From contig CAWGCL010000004.1 of the NCBI GenBank assembly GCA_963820995.1, positions 992,001 to 1,056,000 on the forward strand: a stretch of DNA of 64,000 bases, in the 5' to 3' direction. The notes under the pieces are model-generated. The model searched no databases. It saw nothing but the letters and a program-made list of their open reading frames with translations, and was not told the DNA's origin. Position numbers and translations under genes: made by a program. Origin of the DNA: JAGTVG01 sp963820995. GTDB taxonomy: Bacteria; Bacteroidota; Bacteroidia; Cytophagales; Cyclobacteriaceae. Below are positions 26,906-35,383 of this stretch, piece after piece; position 1 is the stretch's first letter; every line of letters begins with the position of its first letter.

Positions 26906-26991
26906 ATCACATGTTTAAAACCCAAAAAATAATCTTCCTACAGCAATCTAATGAATTTAACTTAATTTTTTAAAAAAGGAGAAAATATTTA

Positions 26992-27022
26992 TTGACTTAT
27001 ATTTGATTTTTTGTTACATTCC
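26992..27022 (+). promoter_or_regulatory. Upstream promoter-like element (copy 1)
   Basis: TTG at 26992-26994, then exactly 20 bases, then TACATTCC, a 6-of-8 match to TAnnTTTG. It follows copy 1 of the 25-base repeat. Weaker than copy 2. Confidence 0.3.
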
Positions 27023-27176
27023 GCACAATATTTCTTTAACTATTTTATGTAATAATTGGATTATTTAAAGAATATTATAATAGGAGAAAGTATAAGTAAA
27101 TCAATGGTTTTATTCTAGCCTTTACCAGGCGCCTATAGAAAGATTATTTTAAACAGAAAAAGGCAGAAAATATACA

Positions 27177-27207
27177 TTGACTATTCATTATATTTTTCAT
27201 ATATTTG
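27177..27207 (+). promoter_or_regulatory. Promoter of the NIKRLA-repeat peptidase gene
   Basis: TTG at 27177-27179, 20 bases, then TATATTTG at 27200-27207, an exact TAnnTTTG match. It follows copy 2 of the 25-base repeat and predicts a leader of about 118 bases. Confidence 0.65.
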
Positions 27208-27331
27208 AAGATTGTAGATTTTAAATTTATCAGTTTTTGATTGTATTTAACTAAGATGACTGCCCTGAAAATTACGAATTCATGTCATCAATTAACCAAG
27301 AGAAGGTTTTTAAACACCAAACACGACCCGT

Positions 27332-30300
27332 ATGAAAAGATTTTACGAATTCACATTGAAACCATTGGCTATATCTAAAGGTCTAAGATCTTTCAGCCTT
27401 TTACTGCTATTTATTTTATTAGTTCCGCTAACATCCTTTAGTCAAAAACAGAAAGACATTGAAATCTATGTTGAGTGCATTTATTACATAGGAGATGATA
27501 TGTATGAAGCCAGTTTTGGCTATAAAAATCCTAATAAAAAATCAGTGATCTTAGAAGATGGGGATAGTTATATTGTCTATAACAAGGGACAGGCGAAGAA
27601 GCTTGCTTCAGGAGCATTTCAACCGGGTACCCACGAAGGCGTTGAGAAACAAACATTTCGCAAAGATGATTATGTTCAATGGACCGTAATACTGCCCAAT
27701 GGGAAAGAACATACCGCCCGTTCTGATATAAATTCTTCACACTGTTCAGATCCCAGCCTAATTCGTCCTTTATTTTTAGGTGAAAGGAATGAGGATATTA
27801 TTGGTCAGGAATTGACCTATCTGTCTGAAACGTATGATTCGAATGATTCACCGGAAGAAGGTGACACTTTGGTATATCAGATAATAGGGGCTGAGGTTCT
27901 TATTGATATTATTCCGAGGCCCAATTCGAAGCAGGCTGTACTTGATTTATTATCTGGAACCTATACTATTTTTGAGGATGATATTCTTGATATAAGCGAC
28001 AATGGATTTATTATCACTACTTTATTCCCCATTAATTTACTGCAGGAATTGAATACCCACACGACCATCATCGAATATGTCAGGAATTCTCTTCCCCCTT
28101 TCTCAAATGCTACTTCAACTCAGGGAGATATTATTCAGGGATCTTCTAATGCGCGTCTGGGTTATGGTGTATCCGGCCTGGGCGCCAGGGTCGGTATCTT
28201 TTCCGACAGTTTTGATGCATTAGAGGGTGCTGCAGGCAATGTAACTACTGAGGATTTGCCGGAGATTGTCTATTATGAAGACGATCCAAATGTGAATGGT
28301 GAGGGTAAATTGGTAGTTTATCAGGAGAATCCAAAAGGCAATGATGAAGGCCGGGCTATGGCCCAGCTTATTCATGATGTAGCACCAAATACGAGTATGG
28401 CATTCTGGCAATCTTTCTGGACAGAAGGGCATATGGCTAGGGGAATTCGTACGCTGTACAGTGAAGGATATAACATTCTCGTGAGTGATGTAACCTATCC
28501 CCAAACACCATGGTATAGGGATGGGTTGATAACCCAGGCGGTGAAATACGTCACAAGTCCCGAACGTGATGATCCTGCCCTCTACGTGGATGCTGCTGGT
28601 AATTTTGGAAAAAGGGGAATAGAAGTCCCTTTTATATCGAATAATAGGAATGAACTTCTATGGGATGGAAGCAATGATACTGATTTAGGAATCACTGTCA
28701 GTGGTTATACCTATATTGTTTTTCAATGGGATGATGACTGGTATTCAGATGAACCTTCAGAGCTTGGAACACCTTCCGGTGCCCTCTTTGATTTCGATGT
28801 TATCCTCCAGGACCTTGAGGGGAATCCTCTCTATGTTTTCGGCAGGAAAAATTCTGATCCTTATGAACTTGTAGCGTTTGAGGCTCTCAGCCCTACTGAA
28901 GTGACCCTATCGATTGTAAAAGTATCAGGCCCAAGAGATATACCGCAACCCAGAATTAAAGCTGTGGCTTTTGTAGCAGGGGATGATTTCTCCTGGGAAT
29001 ACGATAATTTAGGTAATGGAACAATAGTCGGTCCTGCGGCGAGTGAAAATGCACTGACCGTTGGCGCAGCACCTTTCTTCAATCCAGAGACAGTTGAGGA
29101 ATTTTCCTCCCGTGGGGCACAAAATCCTGGGGAGTTGGGCTTTAATAAACCTGATATTACATCTATTGATGGAGGCAACGTACAAGTATCGGGCTCTGTT
29201 TTTATAGACTATGACCCTGATTATCCAAATGATCCGGAAACTCCTGAGGACCAAACGCCCAATTTCTTCGGTACTTCAGCCGCTGCACCTTTGGTGGCAG
29301 GTGTTGCCGCACTGGTTCGGGAAGTTGAACTGAGGGGGGCCAACATAGGTGATCTTAAATCAATGCTTACCAGGGCAGATCTCACGGATGAGAATTTCAG
29401 TGCCCAGCCCTGGGAGGGAGGAAATGGATTGATTCAGGCTGACAATATCATATCAACACTGCTTGAACTAAAACCGCAGTTTATCCCCGGTTCAGTGAAA
29501 ATATATCCTCCGGAAGTTAGCAATGGAGTTATTACCATTAAGGTTGATATGGGTGCAAGTTTTGTTAACGAAAATGCCACTATTTATATTGAAGGCGAAC
29601 CTGTTCCAACAAGTCAATCCTGTGTGGACGGAACATGTACACTAACTGCTACATTGACGACCGACCCAGGTCAACCTTTGGGGGATCCGGTAGTACAGAT
29701 ATACAACCCGCCTTCAGAAAGTGATGGGCGTTTGGGTAACTTCTCTGATGAATTCAGCCTCTTCGACAATCCAACGGTAATCATCAGTGCGGATATTAAC
29801 CCCGCTGAAGATGCTGATAAACTTTTCGCACAGAAAAATCCTGCCGATTTTCAATACAAGTTATTGGATGGCACCATAGTGCGGGATGATGAAGGCAACT
29901 TTTCTTTCGGACTATTACGGGAGAGTTTAGCTGATTCAATACGACTTTTCCTGCCATCTAAAAATTTACTTGCATTTACCGCAGGTGCATCGGATAACCC
30001 GTTAGAAATTGAACCCGGCACGGAGGATCAAGCCTGGTTTTACGATGGAGTAAATGCTTACACCATCACCCCGTTTTTAGAAGATGATTTCTATGATGAA
30101 AATCAGACTGATGATGAGATCTTGTTTTATAGAAATAACTATAATTTCCAGTTTCAGAATGGGGATTTACTGGTATTGCCATTACCGACCACTGTCACAG
30201 CCACCCTGCTGAATGAGGAAGGAGTACAAATCAATGAACTGGTTTATGGGGATCCCTTTATAATCAACTATGACTATCAGTTTGGACTTACTACAGATCT

Positions 30301-32077
30301 TCTTATTGATGAAGGAGAATTGACCAGATTACTCAAGAGGGATCATCAGGGAACTGAGCAAGGCCCTATAGGTGTTCTCACCAATATCAAGCGTCTGGCG
30401 AATATCAAGCGTCTGGCTAACTTCAAACGACTCGTTAACATCAAACGGCTTGCCAATTCCGGAGGAGAAATTGATCCTGAACCTGATGTTTCCGGATATG
30501 TGAACACATTTTATGCCAGTCCCACTATATATAACAGTGCGAGCACTCAACCGGAAGCCGATGGCCCAATTTATAAAAACAGCATTATAGAGATAAAAGA
30601 TGAGCTTCTGGATACTTACGTTAGCGATGATGAGCTAGAGGATCCCTCAGGAGAGTTCGAGTTGATCTTTGACGATTCAACCAATTCAAGCCTGGTCAAT
30701 ATTAAACGGTTGGCAAATGGTCAGGCACTCTATAATGGCACACCAGTGGCGAACATCAAGCGGCTGGCCAATATCAAGCGGCTGGCCAATATAAAACGTC
30801 TTGCCAACATTAAGCGGCTGGCCAATGGAGATCCTGATCCTGACCAGGATATCTTTAACGATCCTGCAGGCGTGGAGAACATCCTCATATTACATGAAGA
30901 TGATCTGGCTGAAGATGCACCTGAAGATCCTAATGATCCCCCAGATCCAAATGATCCTGAATGGGAACCTGCATTAGGAATGTATCCGATTGATGTGGTA
31001 TCGAATATAAATGTTAGTCCTTTTAGTCCGGATGGAACGACAAGGGCAAAAGAATTTGTATTGGCCAGGGCTCTTTTCTCTCCTGATCTTGAAGTGACCT
31101 ATAATCCGTTCGAATTTATCATAAACCCTGCTGAATTGAAGTTAAGAGCGAATAGTTTAATAATCGACGAGGGCGATGATCCAACACCTTTATATTCCTA
31201 TAATGAGGAAGAGTTCAATGCGGGACTTGTATATCAGGAAACACCGGAATATGTATTCCCACCTGATGGACCGGTTGTAACCTATACTTTGGAAAAGGAT
31301 GGAACGACGATTGAGGAGATAACTGAGCCTGGTAGTTTGGAAATTATTCCAAGTCTGGATGATCCGGCGAATTACACAATTCAGGTGATATCAGGGGAAA
31401 TATATGTTAATCCAACAGGAAGGAAACTCAGGGCATATACTGAGTGTGTTGAATTCAATGAAACTGCAGAATTTGCCGATTATGATTACTTTGCATATTT
31501 CTCCTATGAGAATCCTAATGATGTCGAAGTTCGGATACCTTATGGAGAAAATAATTATATAGAGGGATCCGGGAATTTTGATATCAGTGAAGTGGATACA
31601 ATTTTCTTGCCCAGTGCAACCAGTACTCTGGAAGAGAGGCTTTTCCGGGTCCCATTTGATGGAGATCCGATAACCTGGTATCTGTCAAACTCTAATTCAT
31701 TCAATACTTCGGCGACCACAAGTTCTTCCAATGTAGAAGAAGGGGGCTGTAATAGCCTGTTTAATGCCAGAATTGCAGACAGTACAACTGAAACTTCAGA
31801 CATGGAATTGATTGAAGATGAATTAAAAGCTGGATCAGTTGTTGTCTATCCAAATCCGGCTACAGACAGGTTCCTTATTAGTATTGTGGGAGATCAGGAT
31901 TCTAATGTGGATATTGCTTTATTTGATTCACAGGGGAAATATCATGAAGTAAATATATACTGGAATTCATCCCCAAATACGGTGGAATTAGATGTTGCCG
32001 AATTAAACTTGGGCATCTATATCCTTAAAGTTAATGTGGACGGTAAGGAAAATGTATTACGTTTTATAAAGGAATAG
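27332..32077 (+). CDS. Secreted S8/S53-like serine peptidase with NIKRLA hexapeptide arrays and T9SS sorting domain
   Basis: A 1581-residue exported protein. Signal peptide to about residue 38. Residues 42-140 form a beta module (VECIYYIG ... ASFGYKNPN) that recurs near 1375-1480 (TECVEFNE ... AYFSYENPN). The peptidase domain spans about 275-690: Asp in FSDSFD (292/296), Glu in DEGRAM (339), AAGNFG, and nucleophile Ser649 in FFGTSAAAP. Asp-Glu-Ser is the sedolisin-like arrangement seen in S8/S53-like clades. Residues 1018-1041, 1123-1128 and 1141-1164 hold nine copies of NIKRLA or close variants. They sit inside an MBG-like region (LVYGDPFIINYDYQF). The last 80 residues are a type A T9SS sorting domain (VVVYPNPATDRFLI ... 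IYILKVNVDG). It is expected to be secreted or surface-attached. A strong terminator follows. Confidence 0.88.
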   Translation: MKRFYEFTLKPLAISKGLRSFSLLLLFILLVPLTSFSQKQKDIEIYVECIYYIGDDMYEASFGYKNPNKKSVILEDGDSYIVYNKGQAKKLASGAFQPGTHEGVEKQTFRKDDYVQWTVILPNGKEHTARSDINSSHCSDPSLIRPLFLGERNEDIIGQELTYLSETYDSNDSPEEGDTLVYQIIGAEVLIDIIPRPNSKQAVLDLLSGTYTIFEDDILDISDNGFIITTLFPINLLQELNTHTTIIEYVRNSLPPFSNATSTQGDIIQGSSNARLGYGVSGLGARVGIFSDSFDALEGAAGNVTTEDLPEIVYYEDDPNVNGEGKLVVYQENPKGNDEGRAMAQLIHDVAPNTSMAFWQSFWTEGHMARGIRTLYSEGYNILVSDVTYPQTPWYRDGLITQAVKYVTSPERDDPALYVDAAGNFGKRGIEVPFISNNRNELLWDGSNDTDLGITVSGYTYIVFQWDDDWYSDEPSELGTPSGALFDFDVILQDLEGNPLYVFGRKNSDPYELVAFEALSPTEVTLSIVKVSGPRDIPQPRIKAVAFVAGDDFSWEYDNLGNGTIVGPAASENALTVGAAPFFNPETVEEFSSRGAQNPGELGFNKPDITSIDGGNVQVSGSVFIDYDPDYPNDPETPEDQTPNFFGTSAAAPLVAGVAALVREVELRGANIGDLKSMLTRADLTDENFSAQPWEGGNGLIQADNIISTLLELKPQFIPGSVKIYPPEVSNGVITIKVDMGASFVNENATIYIEGEPVPTSQSCVDGTCTLTATLTTDPGQPLGDPVVQIYNPPSESDGRLGNFSDEFSLFDNPTVIISADINPAEDADKLFAQKNPADFQYKLLDGTIVRDDEGNFSFGLLRESLADSIRLFLPSKNLLAFTAGASDNPLEIEPGTEDQAWFYDGVNAYTITPFLEDDFYDENQTDDEILFYRNNYNFQFQNGDLLVLPLPTTVTATLLNEEGVQINELVYGDPFIINYDYQFGLTTDLLIDEGELTRLLKRDHQGTEQGPIGVLTNIKRLANIKRLANFKRLVNIKRLANSGGEIDPEPDVSGYVNTFYASPTIYNSASTQPEADGPIYKNSIIEIKDELLDTYVSDDELEDPSGEFELIFDDSTNSSLVNIKRLANGQALYNGTPVANIKRLANIKRLANIKRLANIKRLANGDPDPDQDIFNDPAGVENILILHEDDLAEDAPEDPNDPPDPNDPEWEPALGMYPIDVVSNINVSPFSPDGTTRAKEFVLARALFSPDLEVTYNPFEFIINPAELKLRANSLIIDEGDDPTPLYSYNEEEFNAGLVYQETPEYVFPPDGPVVTYTLEKDGTTIEEITEPGSLEIIPSLDDPANYTIQVISGEIYVNPTGRKLRAYTECVEFNETAEFADYDYFAYFSYENPNDVEVRIPYGENNYIEGSGNFDISEVDTIFLPSATSTLEERLFRVPFDGDPITWYLSNSNSFNTSATTSSSNVEEGGCNSLFNARIADSTTETSDMELIEDELKAGSVVVYPNPATDRFLISIVGDQDSNVDIALFDSQGKYHEVNIYWNSSPNTVELDVAELNLGIYILKVNVDGKENVLRFIKE
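30383..30454 (+). repeat. NIKRLA hexapeptide array, cluster 1 (4 copies)
   Basis: Four 18-base units in frame (30383, 30401, 30419, 30437), encoding NIKRLA, NIKRLA, NFKRLV, NIKRLA. Codons differ between copies (AAT/AAC, AAG/AAA, CGT/CGA/CGG, CTG/CTC/CTT, GCG/GCT/GCC). Confidence 0.97.
30698..30823 (+). repeat. NIKRLA hexapeptide array, cluster 2 (1 + 4 copies)
   Basis: One unit at 30698-30715 and four tandem units at 30752-30823, all encoding NIKRLA exactly. Codon use again varies (ATC, ATA, ATT for Ile; CGG, CGT for Arg; CTG, CTT, TTG for Leu). Confidence 0.97.
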
Positions 32078-32099
32078 AATAAATATTTCAAAATAGTAT

Positions 32100-32129
32100 A
32101 AAAAGGGGAAAGGAACATTTCCCCTTTTT
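32100..32129 (+). terminator. Strong intrinsic terminator after the peptidase gene
   Basis: A perfect 12-base stem (AAAAAGGGGAAA / TTTCCCCTTTTT) with a 6-base loop, 23 bases after the stop codon. Confidence 0.93.
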
Positions 32130-32168
32130 ATTTGTTCGTTTGTTATGATTATACATGTATTTTGTATG

Positions 32169-32199
32169 TTGTCATGTTTATTAAAATTTTGTACTTTTA
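32169..32199 (+). promoter_or_regulatory. Promoter of the TPR-adenylate cyclase gene
   Basis: TTG at 32169-32171, 20 bases, then TACTTTTA, a 7-of-8 match to TAnnTTTG, 22 bases before the ATG. Confidence 0.5.
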
Positions 32200-32221
32200 A
32201 GGAATATCGAAAAACTCCCGG

Positions 32222-34201
32222 ATGAAAATTTATACCTACTTGGCTATTATTTCTCTTAATCTTGCTGCTCTCATAAGTTTGGCGCAGGACCAGGAAATTG
32301 ATAGTTTAAAGACAGTCATAGAAAATCTTAAGGAGGATTCGACAAAGGTCAATGCATTGAATGATCTGAGTTCACTTCTTTATACAACCCATCCGGACAT
32401 GGCTATCATGAATGCAGTTGAAGCCATGGAATTGGGAACAAAAATCAAATATTACAAAGGTGTTGCGCTGGCTTTGAAATACATCGGTTTGGGGTACTAC
32501 ACAAAGGCTAATTATATAGAGACAATAGAATATTGGAAGCAATCCATGACGATTTATGACTCTATAAGGGATAAGTCCGGTGTTTCAAACCTGTTGAATA
32601 ATCTTGGAACTGTATACTATGATCAGGGAGATGAAACCACTGGCGTAGAATACTATCTTGAGGCGGCTAGAACTGCAGAGGAAGCACAAGACAAATATAG
32701 AATGTCGAATGCGTACTTTAATATTGGCGCTGCATATGCATCAAATCCGGAAACCTACAATATGTCATTAGAATATTTTAGGCGCGCATATAATTTTAGC
32801 GAGGAATTTGAAGATTACTACGTGGTAGGATTAGCCACAGCAAACATTGGGGAATTATATTTTTTAGAGAACAAATATGATTCAGCCTTATTTTTTTATG
32901 AAAAATCTTTACAAGCCTATGAGATAAGTGATGCCTCCGGTGCACCCTATACACTCAATAATATAGGCAAATTATATGCAAAGATGAATGAATATCAATC
33001 GGCTATAAAATTTCACCAGGATGCTTTTGAAATGGCTTCGAAATACAAGGATAAAGCCCAGCAGGCTCAGTCCCTGAATGGAATTGGTGACGTATATCTT
33101 CAGGAAAAGAATTACGAAAGCGCTATTGAACCATTTCTTGAAGCTGAAAAACTGGCAAAGGAAATAGGTACACCTGATGAATTGCAAAGAGCTTACGAAG
33201 GAATAGCCATTGCTTACTCAGAATTAGGTCAATATACTAATGCTTTCAGATACCAGGCCCTTCTTACTGAAATAAATTATGAGTTGTATAACGCTGAAAA
33301 TAATAAGAAAATTGAGCGTATGCAATTTACTTATGAAATTGAAAATAAGGAAAAAGAGATAAATCAGTTAACAACAGAAAAAGCATTACAGGAATCCGAG
33401 ATGAGAAGGCAAAAGACTGCTAACCGGGCTTTTCTTGTTGGAATTGTACTGGTATTGATCATAGTAGCAATCTTGCTCTACAGCTATCGTGAGAAAGTGA
33501 AAACTTTCAAGATTCTTGATCGTCAGAAAATACAGATAGAGAATTTAATATTGAATATATTACCAAAAGAAGTTGCCAGGGAACTGCAGGCCGAAGGACA
33601 AGCTACTCCAAGATACTATGAGCATGTGTCGGTGCTTTTTACAGACTTCAAAGGCTTTAGTTCGATATCCCAGGGGATGACCCCAAATAAACTGGTGGAA
33701 CACCTTAACGATTATTTCCATGCCTTCGATGATATTGTAGGCAGGTTCGGCCTTGAAAAAATTAAGACAATAGGTGATGCGTATATGTGCGCGGGCGGAA
33801 TACCCCTACCAAATAAGACCCATCCACAAGATATTGTAAAGGCCGGACTGGCTATGCAGGACTTCATCAATAAAAGGAAACAGGAGTTAGCTGAGAATGG
33901 TGAAGCAGGTTGGGACCTGCGAGTCGGGATTCATACCGGTCCCATTGTTGCCGGTGTGGTCGGTAAAAGGAAATATGCCTATGATATCTGGGGAAATACC
34001 GTAAATATCGCCAGCAGGATGGAATCAAATGGGGAACCTGGGAAGGTAAACATTTCAGAAGCAACTTATAAGTTGGTTAAAGATCAATATAAATGTCACC
34101 ACCGGGGTAAGATCTATGCCAAAAATGTAGGAGATATCGACATGTACTTCATCGAAGAAGAAATCCCTGTTGAAAAAGAATTCGAATCAGTACAGGCTTA
34201 A
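32222..34201 (+). CDS. TPR-containing class III adenylate cyclase, membrane-anchored
   Basis: A 659-residue signalling protein. A signal peptide (residues 1-21) leads to a periplasmic region of about six TPR units (residues 45-345), a coiled coil (350-400), one transmembrane helix (403-421) and a cytoplasmic class III cyclase domain (465-640). Metal-binding Asp475 (FTDFKGF) and Asp519 (TIGDAYM) are present. The purine-selecting residues are Lys515 (KTIGD) and Asp588 (YDIWG), the adenylate-cyclase pair, and the transition-state Asn595 and Arg599 (VNIASRM) are intact. It should make cAMP in response to an external or periplasmic protein signal. A cNMP-binding protein is encoded 7 kb upstream. 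Own promoter and ATG at 32222. Confidence 0.93.
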   Translation: MKIYTYLAIISLNLAALISLAQDQEIDSLKTVIENLKEDSTKVNALNDLSSLLYTTHPDMAIMNAVEAMELGTKIKYYKGVALALKYIGLGYYTKANYIETIEYWKQSMTIYDSIRDKSGVSNLLNNLGTVYYDQGDETTGVEYYLEAARTAEEAQDKYRMSNAYFNIGAAYASNPETYNMSLEYFRRAYNFSEEFEDYYVVGLATANIGELYFLENKYDSALFFYEKSLQAYEISDASGAPYTLNNIGKLYAKMNEYQSAIKFHQDAFEMASKYKDKAQQAQSLNGIGDVYLQEKNYESAIEPFLEAEKLAKEIGTPDELQRAYEGIAIAYSELGQYTNAFRYQALLTEINYELYNAENNKKIERMQFTYEIENKEKEINQLTTEKALQESEMRRQKTANRAFLVGIVLVLIIVAILLYSYREKVKTFKILDRQKIQIENLILNILPKEVARELQAEGQATPRYYEHVSVLFTDFKGFSSISQGMTPNKLVEHLNDYFHAFDDIVGRFGLEKIKTIGDAYMCAGGIPLPNKTHPQDIVKAGLAMQDFINKRKQELAENGEAGWDLRVGIHTGPIVAGVVGKRKYAYDIWGNTVNIASRMESNGEPGKVNISEATYKLVKDQYKCHHRGKIYAKNVGDIDMYFIEEEIPVEKEFESVQA

Positions 34202-34543
34202 TGTTTTTGGATATAAACATTGACCTGCCCGCTTAATTTCTTCTTTCAGATCTCATTGCTATTTTCGAATTCTATTAAATTTTCAATGCCTATTGGCCTT
34301 TGCAACCCTTATTGACTGTCACAAATCCTATTGACCTTACTAAACTTTAATGAATTACGCATTCTTTCCAAATTGCTCTCTGCTTCATTGACTCGCTGAA
34401 TCCTGAAATTGATCCCCAACAATAAAAGCATTTATGTTGAATATCCTGCCCGGAAAGTGATTGGCGTAGAACAAAATTCTATTGGGCATTTGGTCCCGGA
34501 TTAAGGCGATTTGTATCGGGAAATCTGAACTTTCCTTAGAAAA
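34202..34543. other. Intergenic region without recognised genes
   Basis: A 342-base gap between the convergent cyclase and 91-aa genes. It contains three loose copies of CCTATTGACCTT-like sequence (around 34290-34340), no open frame of note and no strong hairpin. Confidence 0.5.
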
Positions 34544-34819
34544 TCACTTTTTCCTCAGAATTTCAAATGCTTCCGAAATTTCAATATCTACAAGGAATTT
34601 TCGGAAATGATGATCATTGTAACAAAATGACTTGATGTTTATCAGCCTTTCTTTCTTCTTTGAAATATATAATTCTACAAAAAAATCACCATTATAGGAA
34701 TAAAACAGGTCAATGGTAAGATCCGGGTCGATTCTAACCGTAAATAATTGCTCGCAGGCATTCAGAACGAACTCACGCTGAACTGATGAAGGCAGTTTTT
34801 GAAAATCCTGATGTGTCAT
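34544..34819 (-). CDS. Small protein of unknown function (related to the 16.4 kb protein)
   Basis: A 91-residue soluble protein with an N-terminal helix (QKLPSSVQREFVLNACEQL), a beta-rich core (VRIDPDLTIDLFYSYN, DFFVELYISKKKE) and a terminal helix (HFRKFLVDIEISEAFEIL). Core and helix order match the 85-residue protein at 16411-16668, including [I]-[N/D]-L-[Y/F], [Y/F]-V-E-[V/L] and KK-[D/E]. No named domain was recognised. It stands alone. Confidence 0.6.
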   Translation of the reverse strand: MTHQDFQKLPSSVQREFVLNACEQLFTVRIDPDLTIDLFYSYNGDFFVELYISKKKERLINIKSFCYNDHHFRKFLVDIEISEAFEILRKK

Positions 34820-35092
34820 AACCGATTGATATACCTGCCAATATATATATTATTGTTATGAATCCAATAAAGCCGGGATCATATTATTGTAAATTAAATA
34901 TTATCATGGAATTAAAATGCTCATAAGATTTATAATTCGAGTCAAGTGTTCAGTAATATTTCGATTCCATCATTTAATTCAAAGAAAGTATGACATCTAC
35001 CAAAACATAAAAACTAAGAATCAGAATATTGGCAAAAAAGACCAATATATCTTATATTTCGACAAGGAGTTGTATTGATAAAAAATTTTAAG

Positions 35093-35269
35093 ATGAATAA
35101 ACTGTTTAACTTGTTTGTAGGATACCTGGTCACCCTCTTCGTAGGATGTATATTGCTTGTTTTAGTGGCCCTCACAGGTTCTGAATCACTGACCTATGGA
35201 TTGGTTGGTATATTGGTTTTGATCACATTTGCATTTCTTTTCTCCACAAATATTTTTGCACAAGAGTGA
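35093..35269 (+). CDS. Small two-helix membrane protein
   Basis: A 58-residue protein with two hydrophobic helices: residues 4-28 (LFVGYLVTLFVGCILLVLVA) and about 36-53 (YGLVGILVLITFAFLFST). There is almost no soluble part. The start is uncertain: ATG at 35093, or TTG at 35075, which has an AAGGAG at 35064-35069 with five bases between. Shine-Dalgarno use is rare in this phylum, so the ATG is kept. A TATATTTC about 40 bases upstream could be a -7 element. Function unknown. Confidence 0.5.
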   Translation: MNKLFNLFVGYLVTLFVGCILLVLVALTGSESLTYGLVGILVLITFAFLFSTNIFAQE

Positions 35270-35363
35270 TTATATAAGAAAATTTTAATCCTATCAATAT
35301 TCCCGCCGCCGAACCAACCTTTATTAATGGTTTCTGAGTAACGTTTTATTCAGCTATTATAAT

Positions 35364-35371
35364 TAGCTTTG
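35364..35371 (+). promoter_or_regulatory. Candidate -7 element for the MG2-like/TonB receptor/DUF4249 operon
   Basis: TAGCTTTG matches TAnnTTTG exactly, 12 bases before the ATG at 35384. No good -33 element was found, and the leader would be very short. Confidence 0.35.
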
Positions 35372-35383
35372 TTTTCTTTTTTT

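Larger units (their letters stand above)
26906..27331. other. Intergenic region with duplicated promoter-like elements
   Basis: A 426-base AT-rich gap between divergent genes. It contains two copies of a 25-base element (26973-26997 and 27157-27182, one indel and two mismatches), each ending in TTGACT. No protein gene was found. Confidence 0.6.

Noticed and set aside
27098..27120. Tiny leader peptide (MVLF) in the peptidase leader
   Set aside because: Only four codons and no stacked codons or attenuator hairpin to support it.
30383..30823. The 18-base repeats as a CRISPR-like or minisatellite array
   Set aside because: They are in frame, encode one conserved peptide and vary at synonymous sites; no spacers or cas genes.
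34290..34345. CCTATTGACC-like triplicate as a regulatory repeat
   Set aside because: Copies are short, irregularly spaced and lie between convergent genes.
35064..35077. AAGGAG plus TTG as the start of the small membrane protein
   Set aside because: Well spaced, but Shine-Dalgarno use is rare here and the ATG 18 bases later gives a cleaner membrane protein; left as an alternative.
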